From assembly GCA_031267005.1 (NCBI GenBank), contig JAIRZX010000355.1:1-6712 (forward strand): DNA of 6,712 nt, written 5' to 3'. The notes under the pieces are model-generated. The model saw only the letters and a list, made by a program, of their open reading frames with translations. It made no database searches and was not told the origin of the DNA. Position 1 is the stretch's first letter; each line of letters starts with the position of its first letter. The translations under genes and the position numbers were made by a program. Of the stretch, positions 5,899-6,712 are shown piece by piece. This stretch comes from Deltaproteobacteria bacterium. GTDB taxonomy: Bacteria > Desulfobacterota > Desulfarculia > Adiutricales > Adiutricaceae.

Positions 5899-6015
5899 CG
5901 ATCAGGTTATGTATATTTAATTCGACTTTACATAATGATATTGAGTCAGAAATATATTATTTAGTACTATTATGTACGCGCTTGTTGTTGCCATTGCTGT
6001 TAAATATTTGAATAA

Positions 6016-6267
6016 TATCAAGGAAATGACTATACCGTATATGAATTGAATGCCCGTCATTTTCCAATATTTAGATTCAATAGCAATATCACGGAACCCA
6101 AGACAGGCGATGAAATCGGAAAGCTCACGGGATGCTATGACACGGGCAATGGCAACGAACCGAAGTGGTTTCTGTACCGGGATTGCATAAACGGTATAGA
6201 TTTGCCTGCACAAGGACAGGACAACGGAGCGCTGGAAAGCAATATAGACCCATCGGAAAGAAATTAG
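6016..6267 (+). pseudogene. Possible remnant of a foreign coding sequence
   Basis: An open frame of about 83 codons follows a TAA at 6013-6015 and ends at 6267; the only start is a TTG at 6046 without a ribosome binding site. Its composition is more protein-like than other open frames here (for example YTVYELNARHFPIFRFNSN and EPKWFLYRDCINGIDLPAQG). I recognise no family. Upstream sequence in all plus frames is full of stops, so any original gene is broken. The overlapping minus-strand frame (5917-6279) is equally unassigned and also lacks a ribosome binding site. Confidence 0.2.
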
Positions 6268-6300
6268 ATAAAGGCCCATCGGAAGCTATATTGATGCTCA

Positions 6301-6606
6301 TGACAATCCCGCGAAAGCGGGGAGCAGACTGCGGGAGCATGTCAAAAAAATTGGCGCCCCCCCTCCCAGGTCTCGGGCTGCCTCCCTCCTAACCCAGGAC
6401 CGCCTCACTCTGCTCCAGGACTGCTTCCCCTTTACTCCAGGAACCCCTCTCGTTTGCCCGAAGCTCGACTCCGGCCTGACACATGACCGCTCTCCCAATT
6501 TAAGCACCTGAACAGACGCTCAGGTTCCCCCCCCCCCCAGTGGACGGAAACTCCGAATGGCCGGGCCGTCGGCACTCAACCTGCTGTTTTTCCAGGTACC
6601 TTAAAG
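6301..6606. other. GC-rich stretch before the tandem repeat, no gene recognised
   Basis: This holds a tight hairpin CCCGC-gaaa-GCGGG (6308-6321), then pyrimidine-rich DNA at about 6350-6470 with three loose copies of a ccaggac-type word at roughly 22-base spacing, and the C12 tract at 6527-6538. Open frames crossing the C-tract are considered with the repeat array. Nothing else is supported. Confidence 0.45.
6527..6538. repeat. Homopolymer run of twelve C
   Basis: Twelve consecutive C are present just before a GTG (6540-6542) that opens a frame into the tandem repeat. On the minus strand the run reads as four Gly codons inside a frame that comes from the repeat. Runs of this length are slippage-prone and are typical of phase-variable genes, but no established gene is attached here. 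Confidence 0.9.
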
Positions 6607-6712
6607 CCCTGACAGGTTCGGAGTGGCCCGGATTGGCCCTGACAGGTTCGGATTGGCCCGGATTGGCCCTGACAGGTTCGGATTGGCCCGGATTGGCCCT
6701 GACAGGTTCGGA
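6607..6712. repeat. 30-bp tandem repeat running off the right edge
   Basis: Three full 30-bp units and a 16-base partial one are visible. Each unit is built of three 10-mers: ctgacaggtt followed by cggattggcc twice. The first unit has cggagtggcc in place of one of them. There are no spacers, so it is not a CRISPR array. Two plus-strand frames and all three minus-strand frames are free of stops, and 30 bases equals ten codons, so it could encode a decapeptide repeat (LTGSDWPGLA on plus, SEPVRANPGQ on minus). The full length lies beyond the window. Confidence 0.9.

Larger units (their letters stand above)
5850..6300. other. AT-rich island in GC-rich surroundings
   Basis: Base composition changes sharply to AT-rich near 5850 and returns to GC-rich near 6300. 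The island carries the 13-bp inverted repeat, two copies of cccatcggaa (6249-6258 and 6275-6284) and a possible reading-frame remnant. Such islands are often acquired DNA, but no transposase, integrase or phage gene is recognisable, and no convincing target-site duplication was found (only a 7-base tattgat match at the two edges). Confidence 0.6.

Noticed and set aside
5917..6279. Minus-strand 120-codon hydrophobic open frame in the AT-rich island
   Set aside because: No ribosome binding site before the ATG, no recognisable family, and it overlaps the opposite-strand frame; AT-rich antisense frames often look hydrophobic.
6607..6712. CRISPR array
   Set aside because: The 30-bp units follow each other directly without spacers, and no cas gene is present.
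6607..6712. tRNA-like T-arm suggested by the recurring ggttcgga
   Set aside because: No acceptor, D-arm or anticodon stem surrounds it, and it recurs every 30 bases as part of the repeat.

Overview
The window is GC-rich and has a low gene load. Four genes are supported, and together they cover about 42% of the 6,712 bases. The organism looks Gram-negative: one gene encodes a signal-peptide-bearing outer-membrane beta-barrel protein ending in Phe, with segments like the autotransporter barrel. I cannot name a genus. Barrels of this style occur in Desulfobacterota and Synergistota, but that is only an impression. Low coding density, one broken gene and several simple-sequence arrays suggest a genome undergoing decay or repeat expansion.

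Layout. (1) 159-998, minus strand: a Fic-family AMP-transferase gene cut by one in-frame amber codon. The autoinhibitory SxxxEGN helix lies on one side and the intact HPxxDGNGRxxR catalytic core on the other. (2) 999-2057: intergenic, with an AT-rich probable promoter zone for the fic gene, a short GC-rich tandem duplication, a possible weak plus-strand promoter, and a long leader before the next gene. (3) 2058-2978, plus: an intact 1-phosphofructokinase (FruK/PfkB family) with a GTG start and a strong ribosome binding site. (4) 2979-3536: intergenic, holding a 72-bp hexanucleotide repeat. (5) 3537-3899, plus: a small single-domain cupin. (6) 4190-4891, minus: the outer-membrane barrel, convergent with the cupin gene. 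A perfect 9-bp hairpin follows its stop codon, and a good sigma70-type promoter lies about 170 bases upstream of its start. (7) 4892-6606: no confident gene. This stretch includes an AT-rich island (about 5850-6300) with a 13-bp perfect inverted repeat at its left edge and perhaps the remains of a foreign reading frame. (8) 6527-6712: a run of twelve C, then a 30-bp tandem repeat running off the right edge.

The four genes do not form an operon or an obvious pathway. Each has its own signals and long flanking spacers. FruK would feed fructose 1-phosphate into glycolysis, but no fructose transporter or regulator is in view. I found no tRNA, rRNA, CRISPR array, transposase or integrase. The points most worth checking are the position of the amber codon in fic, the resemblance between the fic 3' end and the right-edge repeat, and the possible coding or phase-variable nature of that repeat.
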